Source of the DNA: Sphingobacteriales bacterium 39-19
GTDB lineage: Bacteria; Bacteroidota; Bacteroidia; Chitinophagales; Chitinophagaceae
Assembly (NCBI GenBank): GCA_001898465.1
Contig: MKTX01000015.1
Span: 62,001 to 126,000, forward strand
Reading direction: 5' to 3'
DNA length: 64,000 nucleotides
The notes below the pieces were generated by a model that had not been told where the DNA came from, did no database searches, and was given only the letters and a program-made list of their open reading frames with translations. The position numbers and the translations under genes were made by a program. This document shows positions 38,973 through 48,082 of this stretch, piece after piece (position 1 is the first letter of the stretch; the number at the start of each line of letters is the position of its first letter).

Positions 38973-41900
38973 TTAAAGTTTTTTGATAAAGGGAAGACTA
39001 TTTTGTTTTTTATTTTGGCTGATCCTGATAAAATATACGCCCGCAGCCAGGTTACTCACCTGTTTTTGAAATGAAAATGAATATTGCCCGGCTGATTGTA
39101 ACTCTTCATATAATTTTTTCACCAGCTTGCCATTGGCATCCAGTATATGAATATTTACAATACCGGTTTGGCTTAGGCTGTAATCTATAACGCCGGTGTT
39201 ATAAACAGGATTGGGTGATAGTTTAATACCGATCCCGTTTTTAATTTGGGTGATGGTTTGGTTGCGATCATCGGTTGTAAAGCTACTGTTGCTGTATTGG
39301 CCGCTATTGGTTGCATTACAATTGGCACTCACCCGCCAATCGTAGGTTATGCCCATACCCAGCCCATTGATCTCAATACTTGTTTCGGTAATATTACTTG
39401 CCCAGGTTATCCAATTGGCGTCGGTACTTTTTTTATATTCTACGGTGTAGTAATTGCCCGGCTGGCCGCTCCAGCTTAAGGTAGCTCCCTGCATGCTCAC
39501 CTGGGTAGCGCTTAAAGCTGCAGGCAATGCAGGTGTTGGAATTACTGTTACCGTAATGGCAGCCCGGGGGCTTTCTCCGCAGGTATTCGTTTGGGAAGCA
39601 TAAAAATGAAAAGTTCCGGCTGTGGTTGTTAACGGGGTTGGCGCTGCCGAAGTACCTGTGCCCCCGGTGGCCGTAGTGTACCATATAATATTATTACCCG
39701 TTGCAGATAAAGGTATGGCGGTTGCATTTTGGCAATAACTCACCGCTGCAGATACCCCGGGGGCATCGGGTAATGGATTTATAATTACCGTGATAACCGC
39801 TCTTTGACTTTCGCAGGTTCCTGTGGTTTGGCTTACATAAAAAAGATAACTGCCTGCATTTGTGGTTACAGGTATAGGTGCAGTGGAAGAACCTGTGCCT
39901 CCTGTTTGGCTATTGTACCATAATAAATTGTTCCCTGCAGCAGTAAGTGCCGTAGCAGTTGCATTTTGGCAATAAGTAACAGGTGTAGTAACCGTGGGCG
40001 CCGGTGGGGTGGCGTTAATTTGAACCGTAATCATTGCCCTGGGGCTCTCACAGCCACCATTCGTTTGGCTTACATAATAATTAAAAGACCCGGCGGTTGA
40101 CGTATTGGGGATTGGTGAAGTTGTATTTCCTGTACCCCCCGTGGCAGCTGTGTACCAAAGTAAATTAGTGCCTGTAGCGGTGAGGGCATTGGCCGTTGTG
40201 TTTTGGCAGTAGCTTACCGGGCTCGTAACGGCTGGTGCAGCAGGAATGGCATTTACCTGCACTACAATTTGCGCCCTGGGGCTTTCGCCACAACTTTGGG
40301 TTTGGGAAACATAATAAGAGGTATTCCCTGGATTGCTGGTAGATGGCGTAGGGGCAGTTGTGCTTCCCGTGCCACCCGTGGCAGCCGTGTACCAAAGTAA
40401 ATAACTGCCTGTTGCCGTAAGTTGTGTTGCCGTGGCTCCCTGGCAATAAACTACCGGGCTGCTCACTGTGGGGGCAACTGTACTTGTAGTAATTGTCACC
40501 GTTATGATTGCCCGGGGGCTTTCACAGCTACCCGTGGTTTGGCTTACATAATAATTGCTGCTGCCAATCACATTAGTAGGAGGTATGGGAGCCGAAGAAG
40601 AACCGCTACCACCGGTGGCTGATGTGTACCATAATAAATTTGTTCCTGTGGCTGTTAATGCGCTTGCGGTTGCATTTTGGCAATAGGTTACCGGGCTATT
40701 CACCGTGGGCGCTGGCGGTGTGGAAATAATGGTAACAACGATTGCGGTCCGGGGGCCTTCGCAGCCGTTTAAGGTTTGGCTTACATAATAAGTAGTGGTA
40801 CCCACTGCAGACGTAGAGGGTATTGGTGCAGTTGTACTACCCGTGCCACCGGTAGCTGTGCTATACCATAATAAGGCATTCCCCGTAGCAGTAAGGGCGG
40901 TAGCGCTTGCATTCTGGCAATAGGTAACGGTGCCTGTTGCATTGGGGGCAGGGGTGCTGCATGCGATATGATTTACATATACTCTATATTCACCCGGGTT
41001 TAAGTGAATGGTTTGGGCCGATCCCGTTGCAGATATGGTTTCGCTTGAAAAATAATTATACCAGGTGCCGGCAGCAGGGAATGTAACTGAAAGGTCCTGG
41101 GCTGTTACCTCAAAATTGGCAAGGGCTACTACCGATTGCTCGGAATTGCTGATGATCAGGGATTTCTTTAAATCATTTCCCAGGTTTCCGCTAATGGTAT
41201 TGCTTAAAAAAGTATTGGGATATTGTTTGCGCAAAAGTGTAAGGCCGGCAATCACATCATATATTTTTTTTCTTCCGGTTTCAGCAACATAATTCCATAA
41301 AGGAGGTTTGGGGCTAAGCTTGCACTGGTCATTACCATAGGGGGCAGGCACCGTACCATCTTCGCACATAAAAATTGATTTATCATATCCCAGTTCACCA
41401 AATTCCCAAATCATTTTTGGGCCGGGTACCAAAAATAAGAAAGGCATCATTGCTTCTGTTCTTGCCAGGGCAACCTGTAAATTTTTTACATCGTGTGCCG
41501 GGTTGGCAGAGTTTCCAAAAGTAAGGTTCTTGTACATGATGCGTTCTTCATCATGGCTTTCGGCATAAGTAACCAGGTGTGGTTGCGTCCATCCCGGGCG
41601 GTTCTTATAAAAGGCACGGCTTATATCAGAACTACTGGAATAGCCCATGGTATTTTGATTGTACGGATCTGTCATCTTGCCCCAGAGCAACATACCTCTT
41701 GTGGCGAGATCCGATTCTTCATCATCATTTCCTAAATGTTCTAAAATGCAATATGAACCTGCACTAACGGCTTGGGTACTGTCGTAGTAGCGTTGCCAAA
41801 TTGCTACCCGGCTGGGGTCATAAGCATTCCATGCCGCAACACTGGTGGTTACATGTTGGGTAAATCCTTTTGATAAATCCCAGCGGAAGCCATCTAGTTT

Positions 41901-43547
41901 ATACTCAGAAAGCCAATGGCGGATAAAACGGCTTACCATATATTTTGTAGCTTCAGACTCATGGTTAAAGTCATTGAACACACTAAATGGGTGGGTTGCT
42001 GTAACATTAAAAAAGGGACTGTTAGCGGCCGGGGTATTGTTCGTATTATTCCACCAAAGTTGGGCAAGCGGGCTTAATCCGGTGGCCTGATTTAAAACGG
42101 CATCCATTATTACGGCCATACCTTTGCTATGCGCTGAATCAATAAATCGTTTTAAATTATTTTTTGTACCATAGGCTTTATCAGGAGCAAAAAAGAAATC
42201 CGGGTTATATCCCCAGCTGCTATTGCCTTCAAACTCATTGAATGGCATTACTTCAATGGCATTCACACCCAGGTTTTTTAAATAATTGAGCGTATCGGTA
42301 AGCGTTTGCCAGTTTCCTGCTGCTAAAAAATCCCGCACGAGCAATTCATATATCAGCAGGTTCTTTTTATCCGGCCTGGAATAGCTGTTATTACTCCAGT
42401 TATAAACGGGGGCAGCTATTTGAAATGTACTTACAATACCGGTAGTAAGGCCGGTGGGATAAGCCGGTAACGAGGGAAAGGTAGCAGCCGGGATGTACTG
42501 ATCGTTATTGGGATCTAATATTAGCTCTGTGTATGGATCTGCAATTTTTAGGGTATCATCTACTACATATTGATATTTATATAAGGTACCCGGGGTAAGC
42601 CCGGTGAGGGTTATAAAATACCGGTTGCCATCGGGGGTGCGTTTCATTTGATTCGCACAGGTAACTTGCCAGTTAGAGAAATCACCAATTACTACGGCTG
42701 AATTTTTCAGGGGGGCAAATAATACCAGGGTTACAGAGGTTTGATCGGCATTGTAATTAATACCATCCTGAACACCGGGGGGCAGTGGCGCCACTACAGT
42801 AGCCTGGGCTACATTAAAACTAAATGAATCTTTTACTGTATTGCCTCCCATTGTACCCGTAAGTATAATTTTTTGATCGCAGGCAGTGGAGATAGTTGCA
42901 TTGGCGCTGATGCCTGAATTATTTGTGGCAGAGCCAAATACATTCCCATTTAAAGAAAGCGATAAATCAGCATTGGCTGAACTTACCCCCGTAACGGTGA
43001 TAGATTGACCCACAGTGGCATTGATGGGTTCCAGCCAGGGAATATAGCGGGGTTCAAAGGGTGGTAAATTAAACCGAACGGCAAAGGTATTGCTGTACAC
43101 AGGAATGTACATATCGCTGCCATCGCTATTCACTTGCTTTTGAGAACCGGTGCCGTTCCTGAAGATGATTGCAATTTTTTGGATGGTTTCTCCCGGGGTG
43201 ATCCCGAAAAAGCTATTCAGGTTAGCAATATTGTATTGATATTTGTTGGCACCCAGGGGGGTGGCTTTTGCTGCGGGATTTGTAGTGCCCCAGGTAAAAA
43301 GAACATGTTTCCAGTCACCTGCACCGGAACTTAAGTTTGTAATGACACCAATGTGTACATATACATTATTTGAGTTTCCGCCTTCATAATTTAGTAATCC
43401 CTGGTTTCCTTTATTGCAATCTACTGTAATGGATATGCCTCCCGTGGCATTGGCAAATTCAGGAGCCCAGGTTAATAAACGCTGTGCATAGGAACCATAA
43501 AAAAAGAGGAATGAAAAAATAACCAGGTATAGCTTTTTCATGCGCAA
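38973..43547 (-). CDS. Large secreted GH13 alpha-amylase with six Ig-like repeats and T9SS sorting domain
   Basis: 1524 aa. Order: signal peptide (to SYAQ), an N-terminal beta module, an Ig-like domain, CBM48-like module (VTLVLFAPLKNSAVVIGDFSNW), GH13 barrel with nucleophile near Asp557 (DGFRWDLSKGF), acid/base Glu in ILEHLGNDDEE and Asp in ESHDEER. Then six repeats of about 78 residues, each starting V-x-YCQ and containing LLWY-x-x-ATGG-x-G, a fibronectin-like domain (about 1370-1440) and a type A sorting domain (KLSPNPVYN...). It should degrade starch or glycogen at the cell surface or outside. An ATG two codons later is an alternative start. Confidence 0.93.
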   Translation of the reverse strand: MRMKKLYLVIFSFLFFYGSYAQRLLTWAPEFANATGGISITVDCNKGNQGLLNYEGGNSNNVYVHIGVITNLSSGAGDWKHVLFTWGTTNPAAKATPLGANKYQYNIANLNSFFGITPGETIQKIAIIFRNGTGSQKQVNSDGSDMYIPVYSNTFAVRFNLPPFEPRYIPWLEPINATVGQSITVTGVSSANADLSLSLNGNVFGSATNNSGISANATISTACDQKIILTGTMGGNTVKDSFSFNVAQATVVAPLPPGVQDGINYNADQTSVTLVLFAPLKNSAVVIGDFSNWQVTCANQMKRTPDGNRYFITLTGLTPGTLYKYQYVVDDTLKIADPYTELILDPNNDQYIPAATFPSLPAYPTGLTTGIVSTFQIAAPVYNWSNNSYSRPDKKNLLIYELLVRDFLAAGNWQTLTDTLNYLKNLGVNAIEVMPFNEFEGNSSWGYNPDFFFAPDKAYGTKNNLKRFIDSAHSKGMAVIMDAVLNQATGLSPLAQLWWNNTNNTPAANSPFFNVTATHPFSVFNDFNHESEATKYMVSRFIRHWLSEYKLDGFRWDLSKGFTQHVTTSVAAWNAYDPSRVAIWQRYYDSTQAVSAGSYCILEHLGNDDEESDLATRGMLLWGKMTDPYNQNTMGYSSSSDISRAFYKNRPGWTQPHLVTYAESHDEERIMYKNLTFGNSANPAHDVKNLQVALARTEAMMPFLFLVPGPKMIWEFGELGYDKSIFMCEDGTVPAPYGNDQCKLSPKPPLWNYVAETGRKKIYDVIAGLTLLRKQYPNTFLSNTISGNLGNDLKKSLIISNSEQSVVALANFEVTAQDLSVTFPAAGTWYNYFSSETISATGSAQTIHLNPGEYRVYVNHIACSTPAPNATGTVTYCQNASATALTATGNALLWYSTATGGTGSTTAPIPSTSAVGTTTYYVSQTLNGCEGPRTAIVVTIISTPPAPTVNSPVTYCQNATASALTATGTNLLWYTSATGGSGSSSAPIPPTNVIGSSNYYVSQTTGSCESPRAIITVTITTSTVAPTVSSPVVYCQGATATQLTATGSYLLWYTAATGGTGSTTAPTPSTSNPGNTSYYVSQTQSCGESPRAQIVVQVNAIPAAPAVTSPVSYCQNTTANALTATGTNLLWYTAATGGTGNTTSPIPNTSTAGSFNYYVSQTNGGCESPRAMITVQINATPPAPTVTTPVTYCQNATATALTAAGNNLLWYNSQTGGTGSSTAPIPVTTNAGSYLFYVSQTTGTCESQRAVITVIINPLPDAPGVSAAVSYCQNATAIPLSATGNNIIWYTTATGGTGTSAAPTPLTTTAGTFHFYASQTNTCGESPRAAITVTVIPTPALPAALSATQVSMQGATLSWSGQPGNYYTVEYKKSTDANWITWASNITETSIEINGLGMGITYDWRVSANCNATNSGQYSNSSFTTDDRNQTITQIKNGIGIKLSPNPVYNTGVIDYSLSQTGIVNIHILDANGKLVKKLYEELQSAGQYSFSFQKQVSNLAAGVYFIRISQNKKQNSLPFIKKL
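39540..40961 (-). repeat. Six tandem Ig-like repeats within the amylase gene
   Basis: Six units of about 234 bp encode near-identical modules beginning V-(T/S/V)-YCQ and ending SPRA-x-ITV. The high similarity between units suggests recent duplication; copy number may vary between strains or be mis-assembled. Confidence 0.85.
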
Positions 43548-43557
43548 GTCAATTTAA

Positions 43558-43574
43558 TGTGTAATATTAACACA
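43558..43574. promoter_or_regulatory. Operator palindrome upstream of the amylase gene
   Basis: TGTGT-AATATTA-ACACA lies 10 bp before the annotated start (16 bp before the alternative ATG). The regulator gene is in the same unit, so autoregulation is expected. Confidence 0.7.
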
Positions 43575-43665
43575 TTATTTGAATATAACATGAATCGCAT
43601 TTCAATATTTGGGTAGATGTGAAAAACTTTCATTTTACTTTCAATAAAATGTTGGTTAATCTTTA

Positions 43666-45516
43666 TTATAAACTCATTTTAAGCACTTTCATGTTCATGG
43701 GTTCAATACTGAATTGAGGTGCATAAACCTGGCCGGAAATTACATCTGTTGCCGTATGGAACCCCCGGGTTCTTTCTGTATAATCTGAAAAATTGATATT
43801 TTTTGATTCATCCGATGTATTCATAATACACATGATGGTTTCTTTGGCATCATATCTAAAATATACATACAACCCATCTGTGGGAATATATTGCATCAGT
43901 TTCCCGGTTTGAAGCGCAGTAGATTGTTTACGGAAGCGGGCTAGTTTTTTAATATGATCAAAGAGGTTATTTTCTTTATCCGTTCTGCCGGCCGGTAAAA
44001 ATTTATTTACAGCATCTGTTTTCCACCCGCCTGAAAAATCCTGCCGTACATACCCGTCATTGGGCGATGTGGTTCCTGTCATTAATATTTCATCGCCATA
44101 ATAAAGTTGAGGTATTCCCCTAAAGCTGAGTAGCCAGCTCATAGCCATTTTATACCTGGCAGTATCTTCATTAACCACGGAATAAAACCGGGGTAAATCA
44201 TGGTTATCTAAAAAAATAACCTGCCGCATGGGATTTTTATAAACAAAATCATAAGCTGCGGTATTGTATATTTTTGTTACCCCTTCCGTCCAGCCAAATT
44301 TTTCGTTTAATGCAGGCTGAATGCCATAAAACAATAATTGAAAATCGGTGGTTGCCTGTAAGTTGCTTTTAAAGGGAATATTGAGGTTGCTTTCACAAAA
44401 ATAAGCCTGGTTTAATACGCCATGTACCCAGGTTTCACCAAAAATACTAATGTGCGGGTATTCATTGTACATAGCCTGGTTGCATCGGTTCATAAAGGCA
44501 AGATCATTGTAAGCATAAGTATCAATACGCCATCCATCAATTCCAAATTCTTCCACACTCCAAATTGCATTTTGTATTAAAAATTTTTCTACAAAAGCAT
44601 TCTCTTGATTCCAATCGGGCATTGATCTTACAAACCAGCCATTAAAAAAAATATCTTTTTGTTTCTGCGAAGCATACGGATCAAAAGCAACCTGGTCTTT
44701 ATAACTGGTTTGCGTAAACTTTGGCCACCTGTGAAACCAGCTGCTATCCGGCTGATCCTGGTACAGCACATGATACAGGCCGCAATGGTTATAAATTGCA
44801 TCCTGTATGAGTTTCATCCCTTTTGCATGGATGGCATTGGCCAGGTCTTTATATGCGGCATCTCCGCCTAAGCGTGGATCCACTTTATAATGGTCGGTAA
44901 TAGCATAGCCATGTTCGGTACGGTCGGGCATATCATTTTCTAAAACCGGGTTAAGCCATAGGGCAGTAACACCCAGGTCCTGTAAATAATCTAAATGATT
45001 TTGAATTCCTTTTAAATCTCCGCCATGGCGATTAAATACGGTATCTCTGCGTAAAGATTGATCCCTCATGCCCACCACCCGGTCATTGGTTTCATCGCCA
45101 TTGCTAAAGCGGTCTGGCATAATGAGGTACATGAGGTCGGTAGCATTTACACCCCGGGCAAAATCAATTCCATTGCCCTTACGGCGTTTATCCAATGGCC
45201 AAAAAACGGCTTGCGTTATGCCGTTATTGGTAAAGTTTATTTTTACGTCCCCGGTTTTAGCGGTAGGTGATATGAGCAGGTCGAGTGCCAGGTACCGTTT
45301 ATTTTGAAATGTATTAATTTTTTGTAAACGGATTCCCGGATGTTGTATGGTTACTTTACTTCCTGTAAGGGATTGATCTGCATGCACCAAAACCTGGACC
45401 GTATGCCACTTCATACCCACCCACCAATTGGTAGGGTATAGATGGATTACTGCATCCTGGGCATGGCAAAAAATAAGTGTAAAGTTGAGCGAAATGGATA
45501 GTATAAACTTTTTCAT
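43666..45516 (-). CDS. Periplasmic GH13 neopullulanase/cyclomaltodextrinase-like enzyme (SusA-like)
   Basis: 616 aa. Signal peptide (to CHAQ), an N-terminal cyclomaltodextrinase-type domain (about 20-120) and a GH13 barrel starting at DLMYLIMPDRFSNGD. Catalytic residues: Asp332 (DGWRIDTYAYND), Glu in IFGETWVHG and Asp in FLDNHDLPRF. The C-terminal domain is a short beta sandwich. It should trim imported maltodextrins. It starts 28 bp after the MFS gene, and both are probably on one transcript. Confidence 0.92.
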   Translation of the reverse strand: MKKFILSISLNFTLIFCHAQDAVIHLYPTNWWVGMKWHTVQVLVHADQSLTGSKVTIQHPGIRLQKINTFQNKRYLALDLLISPTAKTGDVKINFTNNGITQAVFWPLDKRRKGNGIDFARGVNATDLMYLIMPDRFSNGDETNDRVVGMRDQSLRRDTVFNRHGGDLKGIQNHLDYLQDLGVTALWLNPVLENDMPDRTEHGYAITDHYKVDPRLGGDAAYKDLANAIHAKGMKLIQDAIYNHCGLYHVLYQDQPDSSWFHRWPKFTQTSYKDQVAFDPYASQKQKDIFFNGWFVRSMPDWNQENAFVEKFLIQNAIWSVEEFGIDGWRIDTYAYNDLAFMNRCNQAMYNEYPHISIFGETWVHGVLNQAYFCESNLNIPFKSNLQATTDFQLLFYGIQPALNEKFGWTEGVTKIYNTAAYDFVYKNPMRQVIFLDNHDLPRFYSVVNEDTARYKMAMSWLLSFRGIPQLYYGDEILMTGTTSPNDGYVRQDFSGGWKTDAVNKFLPAGRTDKENNLFDHIKKLARFRKQSTALQTGKLMQYIPTDGLYVYFRYDAKETIMCIMNTSDESKNINFSDYTERTRGFHTATDVISGQVYAPQFSIEPMNMKVLKMSL

Positions 45517-45544
45517 GAATGGAATCTTTTTAAAGGATTGCTAA

Positions 45545-46921
45545 TTACACCGGCCGTTCATTGATCTCCAGTTTTTCCAATGCCGTTTCATCAACCTTTT
45601 TTTTGTTTTCTTTTATCATCAGCATACAAATAATGGCAGCTAAAATCATTAATATACCACCGGATTGTACCGCCAGCATACGATCGTTATGCAAAACATT
45701 TTTCATCAACCATCCAAATCCTAAAGACGCAATAATTTCGGGTAAAACAATAAAGAAATTAAAAATACCCATGTAGATGCCTACTTTATCCCTTGGTAAA
45801 ACACCACTCAGCATGGCATAAGGCATTGAGAGTATGCTGGCCCAGGCAATGCCAATACCCGTCATACATCCGTACAGCATATATTTATTTTGAACCCAGG
45901 CAACACTTATGAGGCCCAGTGCGCCACAAAGCAGGCATAAACTATGGGTAAGTTTCCGGCCCAGCTTATCGGCAATGGCAGGTAAGATCAATGCAAATAA
46001 AAAAGTAACCACACTATAAAACGAAAGCGTTAAACTTCCAAAATCGGCACCATGCGCATACACCGGGTCATTGGCATCGGTACCGCCAAATACATTTACG
46101 GCAACGGCCGTGGTATAATAAAACCACATTAAAAATAAGCCAGGCCATGTAAAAAATTGAACCAGGGCAATAGATTTCATGCGGGGCGGCATATGGGTGA
46201 GTGCATGCCATATTTCACGGGCACCGCCTCCAAATCCTTTGTTAGATTCTTTTACCTTATCCTTAAACCCAAGATCAGATGGCGGATATTCTTTTGTAGT
46301 GAAAACGGTATACAGCACAGAAGCCAGGAAAAAAAACGCTCCTATATAAAAGGAGTATTTTACATTTTCAGGTATATGGCCCTCTGCTGCAGTATTGGTG
46401 AGATGAAAAATATTATTCATTACCCAGGGCAAGGCAGAAGCGATGCTGCCTCCCAGGCCAATCATAAAACTTTGCATAATGAAGCCCCTGTTTACCTGGC
46501 TATCGGGGAGTTTATCTGTTACAAATGCCCGGAAAGGTTCCATGGCCACATTTCCAAATACATCTAATACCCATAGCAACCCGGCTGCCATCCATAATAC
46601 ACTGCTATGTGGCATAAATATTAATGCAATTGAACTTAAAATAGCACCAATCATAAAGTATGGCCTTCTTCTGCCATATTTTGGGTGCCAGGTCCGGTCA
46701 CTTAAATAACCAATTACCGGTTGTACCAATAAGCCGGTAAGGGGTGCTGCCAAAAAAAGAAGCGGAACCTGGTCAGGATTAGCACCCAGGTTTTCATAAA
46801 TGCGTCCCATATTGGCTCGCTGAAGATCCCAGCCAAACTGGATTCCAAAAAAGCCCACACTCATATTGATAATTTCAACAACCGATAGTGTTGGTTTATT
46901 TTCGAAAGATGCAGTACTCAT
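45545..46921 (-). CDS. MFS maltose/maltodextrin-type transporter
   Basis: 458 aa with about 12 membrane helices. The loop GYLSDRTWHPKYGRRRPYF between helices 2 and 3 is the MFS signature in the form found in SLC45/sucrose-maltose type carriers, and FGIQFGWDLQRANMGRIYENLG is typical of Bacteroidota maltose MFS proteins. It would move the products of the neopullulanase-like enzyme across the inner membrane. An operator palindrome lies 52 bp upstream. Confidence 0.9.
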   Translation of the reverse strand: MSTASFENKPTLSVVEIINMSVGFFGIQFGWDLQRANMGRIYENLGANPDQVPLLFLAAPLTGLLVQPVIGYLSDRTWHPKYGRRRPYFMIGAILSSIALIFMPHSSVLWMAAGLLWVLDVFGNVAMEPFRAFVTDKLPDSQVNRGFIMQSFMIGLGGSIASALPWVMNNIFHLTNTAAEGHIPENVKYSFYIGAFFFLASVLYTVFTTKEYPPSDLGFKDKVKESNKGFGGGAREIWHALTHMPPRMKSIALVQFFTWPGLFLMWFYYTTAVAVNVFGGTDANDPVYAHGADFGSLTLSFYSVVTFLFALILPAIADKLGRKLTHSLCLLCGALGLISVAWVQNKYMLYGCMTGIGIAWASILSMPYAMLSGVLPRDKVGIYMGIFNFFIVLPEIIASLGFGWLMKNVLHNDRMLAVQSGGILMILAAIICMLMIKENKKKVDETALEKLEINERPV

Positions 46922-46973
46922 GCAATCGTTTTAAAATGATTATGATAAAATAATTTCAAATGGCTTTTTCTTA

Positions 46974-46990
46974 AGTGTATTTTTTACACA
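46974..46990. promoter_or_regulatory. Operator palindrome upstream of the MFS/neopullulanase unit
   Basis: AGTGT-ATTTTTT-ACACA keeps 9 of 10 arm bases of the other sites and the same spacing. The flanking AATATT is shared with the susC site. Confidence 0.6.
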
Positions 46991-47147
46991 ATATTTAAAA
47001 GTACATAAAATATACATGGAACGATAAAATGAAATTAATTTTTAAGGGATGGGTATGGATACTGGCAGGTCTATATTGAAAAACAATATAGGTTTTTAGG
47101 TAAAGATACCGGATGAAGACAAGGTATATTTACAGGATGGCTGTTAT

Positions 47148-47972
47148 TTATTGCTTTTGTGTACTCCGGTTTTTAAGCCGGGTAGTGTATATAGCAATTA
47201 GAATGGGGATGCATATAGCTGTTATGATCCATTTGCCTTCTGATTTAAAAAACTGGGCGGTGCTGTATAAAAAACCTTCTTTTCCATATATAATTATGGG
47301 AATATTTCGTGCCGGTAAGTTTACAACTTCGCCATCTTTTTCAATTACATTAATGGATAATTTCAATTCTTTTAAACCAGGCGAAAGTGGTGTAAGTTTC
47401 CATTGCCAATAGGCTTTGGACCTTTTTCCCGAAATACTTTGCACTTCAGCTTCGGGGCCGCCTATAAGCTCTATATCAAAACCCTTACCCACGCTGCTGT
47501 TCATATCTATCAACCGGGCCTTCATTTTACTGCCAAATTCCATGCTGGTATCAAAAATAATTTTGTTATTTGAGGCATTTGATTGATTTAATGCTTCTTC
47601 TTTGAGAGTAGAAAAAATTTGATTTTTCCCCATTACCAGGGTTGCTATATAGCTTCGTTCGATAAGCATGGTATCATCTGCATGAAAAACCAATAGTTCT
47701 TTAAATTTTTTCAATAAAATTTTTTCGGGTAATTCATTCGTATTTTTTTTATTTACATTATTCGTATCCGTATGGATACTATTCAGCGACCTGATATCTT
47801 CGGCCCCCTGGTTTGCACTGTAATTATCATCTAAAATGTATTTTCCTTTTGGCAATTTATCTTCATTAATTACCTGGTTAATAGCGGTACGAGGGTTCTC
47901 AGGAACCGGGTGGGTACAACCATTTATAATGAAGTAAATACAAAGAACTATAAAGTAAACGAAACGAAACAT
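47148..47972 (-). CDS. Lipoprotein-like protein with C-terminal membrane helix, unknown function
   Basis: 274 aa. A signal with lipobox IINGC (Cys19) starts the protein; a helix near residues 243-262 (WIITAICIPILIAIY) ends it with a basic tail. The middle (about 90-235) begins with FHADDTMLIERSYIATLVMGKN and contains the pattern SKMKARLIDMNSSVGKGFDIEL..QSISGKRSKAYWQWKLTPLSPG, an all-beta region I have seen as an unnamed domain in envelope proteins but cannot name. It is divergent from the transglutaminase-like gene with 110 bp between starts. Confidence 0.7.
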   Translation of the reverse strand: MFRFVYFIVLCIYFIINGCTHPVPENPRTAINQVINEDKLPKGKYILDDNYSANQGAEDIRSLNSIHTDTNNVNKKNTNELPEKILLKKFKELLVFHADDTMLIERSYIATLVMGKNQIFSTLKEEALNQSNASNNKIIFDTSMEFGSKMKARLIDMNSSVGKGFDIELIGGPEAEVQSISGKRSKAYWQWKLTPLSPGLKELKLSINVIEKDGEVVNLPARNIPIIIYGKEGFLYSTAQFFKSEGKWIITAICIPILIAIYTTRLKNRSTQKQ

Positions 47973-48082
47973 TTTACGGGTTTTAATCTAAAATAGGGAA
48001 GGGGCAAGTGATAAAAAATAATCCAAATGGATTATATGTTCGGTATTTCTTATGTCATACTTTCGATTTTATCTAATAAAAC

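Noticed and set aside
39540-40961. Possible CRISPR array from regular repeats
   Set aside because: The units are about 234 bp, coding, and in frame with the amylase.
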